A stretch of DNA of 64,000 bases, taken from Synechococcus sp. Nb3U1. Its GTDB lineage: Bacteria; Cyanobacteriota; Cyanobacteriia; Thermostichales; Thermostichaceae. Positions 62,774 to 64,000 of this stretch are shown here, in pieces. The notes below the pieces were generated by a model that was not told the origin of the DNA, ran no database searches, and saw only the letters and a program-made list of their open reading frames with translations. Both the position numbers and the translations under genes were made by a program. Position 1 is the first letter of the stretch. The number at the start of each line of letters is the position of its first letter. The stretch is from positions 310,001-374,000 of the forward strand of contig NZ_JAKFYQ010000002.1 in NCBI RefSeq assembly GCF_021533835.1, in the 5' to 3' direction.

Positions 62774-64000
62774 CTATTCTGGCAACCCCATGACACGGCG
62801 GTAGCGGGCCTCCAGTTGTTCCGCCTGCGCCGACTTACGGAAGGGATCCCAGTTGCTGTGGGCAAACAGATCCTGTCGTAGCTTCTCTACATTCAGGGTG
62901 GTTACGGTTCCCGCTGACACCACCTGCTTCCCTTTCACCCAGACACTATCCACCACTTGCGTGGGGCGGCCCAAAATCAAAAGTCCAATCGGGTCGGTGC
63001 GGGGCAGAATTGACAGTTGGGTTAGGTCGTAGAGCACCAAATCCGCTTGCATCCCCACCGCCAGGGATCCGAACTGATCCGCCATGCCTAGGCCAGTAGC
63101 CCCACCCCGTGCTGCTATTTCCACACTTTCGCGGGGGGTAATCCAGTGGCGGTAGTCGAAATCGGTGACATTGTGCAGGATGCTGCCGATCTTGATGGCT
63201 TCCAACAGATCCTGGGAATCGTTGCTGGCAGATCCATCGCAGCCAAAAGAAACATTCACCCCTGCCTGCCGATATTTCAGCATGGGGGCAATACCGCTGC
63301 CCAGGCGCAGGTTGCTCAAGGGGTTGTGGACGACTGTGGATCCTGTCTGAGCCAGGATCTCGATATCCGCATCTGTCAGCCAAACGCAGTGGGCCAAAGA
63401 AGTTTTCTGGTCCAGATAACCAATCCGTTGCAAATGTTCGACGGCGCTGCAGCCATATTTTTCTTGGGCCAACATTTGCTGGGCGCGGGTTTCCAGCAGA
63501 TGGGCATGACGGGGCAGGTTGTACTTTTGGCTCAGCTCCACGCAGCCCTTAAAGAGATCATCCGAACACAGTTGGATCCCGGTCGGGGCCACCATCAAAG
63601 TTACCCCTTCTTCCGGTCGATGGAATTGCCGCACGGCTTCTTCCACAATCCCTAGCACTTCGGCGGTGGTGAGGGGGTAAGCCTCGTGCTCCAAATCGGT
63701 GAATTCCCCGGTTGGTAACCCTGTTGACAGGGCTTGATCCTGGATCAGGGGGCCAATAAAGGCGCGGATCCCGCTTTGTCGGTAGGCTTGTACGGCTGCT
63801 TCAATGGTGGCTAGCTCTTGCCCGGGGATCAGTACCAAGTGATCCACCACCGAGGTACCCCCCGTGAGCAGGGTTTCCACGGCAGTGCCCAAAGCACTCA
63901 GATAGATTTTCTCGGAATCCAGTGGCGCATACTCGTGCAGTTGCGCAATCCACAGCTCCAGCGGGTAGGGAGGAATGATCCCCCGTTGCCACATTTCAGA
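62774..64000 (-). CDS. amidohydrolase-superfamily deaminase, MtaD/TrzA/SsnA-like (5' end beyond window)
   Basis: The frame is open through the right edge, so the N terminus with the first metal HxH is missing; 408 residues are visible. Remaining hallmarks are LPRHAHLLET (metal His and the following Glu), LAHCVWLTD (metal His) and FGCDGSASNDSQDLL (metal Asp). The C-terminal beta sandwich has GMQADLVLYDL and VVDSVWVKGKQVVSAG. The set fits zinc-dependent aminohydrolases acting on methylthioadenosine/S-adenosylhomocysteine, guanine or triazines. A purine deaminase is possible, but the visible part does not decide it. Confidence 0.85.
   Translation of the reverse strand, partial: SEMWQRGIIPPYPLELWIAQLHEYAPLDSEKIYLSALGTAVETLLTGGTSVVDHLVLIPGQELATIEAAVQAYRQSGIRAFIGPLIQDQALSTGLPTGEFTDLEHEAYPLTTAEVLGIVEEAVRQFHRPEEGVTLMVAPTGIQLCSDDLFKGCVELSQKYNLPRHAHLLETRAQQMLAQEKYGCSAVEHLQRIGYLDQKTSLAHCVWLTDADIEILAQTGSTVVHNPLSNLRLGSGIAPMLKYRQAGVNVSFGCDGSASNDSQDLLEAIKIGSILHNVTDFDYRHWITPRESVEIAARGGATGLGMADQFGSLAVGMQADLVLYDLTQLSILPRTDPIGLLILGRPTQVVDSVWVKGKQVVSAGTVTTLNVEKLRQDLFAHSNWDPFRKSAQAEQLEARYRRVMGLPE

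Larger units (their letters stand above)
1..64000. repeat. highly iterated palindrome GGATCC/GGGATCCC across the window
   Basis: By eye I count about 20 GGATCC sites in the first 5 kb, against one or two expected by chance at this base composition, and the density is similar elsewhere except in a few gaps such as 42832-44469. Many are extended to GGGATCCC or longer. HIP1 (GCGATCGC) is seen only rarely (for example near 9676, 28736 and 28865). In coding frames the motif often reads Gly-Ile-Pro, Arg-Asp-Pro or Gly-Ser-Leu. Confidence 0.85.

Noticed and set aside
1-64000. GGATCC (BamHI) sites as cloning or assembly artefacts
   Set aside because: They lie within intact reading frames everywhere, with varied flanks, so they are native.

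Overview
The window looks like chromosome of a unicellular cyanobacterium, probably of the hot-spring Synechococcus/Thermostichus type. The case rests on family content: a plastid-type terminal oxidase, an acyl-lipid desaturase close to DesA, a Ycf52-like acetyltransferase, DUF502, phasin-like and TIGR03792-like proteins, and a dnaA-oriC-dnaN block whose DnaA boxes read TTTTCCACA. The DNA is saturated with the palindrome GGATCC, often as GGGATCCC, at about 20 sites in the first 5 kb, while the classical cyanobacterial GCGATCGC (HIP1) is rare. No CRISPR array, prophage or intact insertion sequence was seen.

Layout. 1-3.3 kb: a TetR regulator, a perfect TetR-type operator and the methyltransferase gene it probably controls, then a membrane-anchored esterase. 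3.6-24.9 kb: mostly housekeeping and scattered single genes: murA, an ABC-2 permease, a 2OG-Fe(II) oxygenase, a ferredoxin-pseudocyclase fusion, TPR protein and lipoprotein, SDR, a LysR/TauE divergent pair, desA-like desaturase, metallophosphoesterase, a Fur-family repressor, a DUF255 protein, GNAT, SRPBCC, DUF502, family-4 uracil-DNA glycosylase, TldD, a mosaic gene relic and folC. 25-34.6 kb: tRNA-Pro, a secreted protein with an internal perfect 148-bp repeat, NfeD-like protein, small proteins, an RlmM-like methyltransferase, leuD, phasin-like protein, an orphan ureE-like gene, a YdeP/FdhF-type molybdoenzyme and an S9 peptidase.

34.7-49.6 kb is the most unusual part. It has a complete family-5 ABC importer (two ATPases, two permeases, binding protein), a PuuE-type allantoinase, an allantoate-amidohydrolase-like M20 enzyme, a FadR/FCD GntR regulator, an allophanate-hydrolase-C/GGCT-like protein, a truncated hydantoin-racemase-like gene, a broken GNAT gene, and a Rieske oxygenase paired with a second 2OG-Fe(II) oxygenase. 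A 19-bp palindrome before the importer shares an 8-mer with the hyuC/gntR divergent promoter. I read this as a partly decayed uptake and degradation locus for purine-derived ureides or related cyclic amides. Inside it lies a plastid terminal oxidase gene in a 1.6-kb stretch with no GGATCC site.

49.7-57.9 kb is the replication origin neighbourhood: smc, rnpA, rpmH, dnaA, oriC and dnaN. oriC shows nine exact DnaA boxes, several as 11-bp-spaced pairs, and a DnaA-trio-like tract beside an AT-rich segment. 57.9-64 kb carries an HD-like hydrolase, a two-gene AAA+ operon of unknown role, a secreted PsbP-like protein, queG and the 3' part of an amidohydrolase/deaminase gene cut by the window edge.
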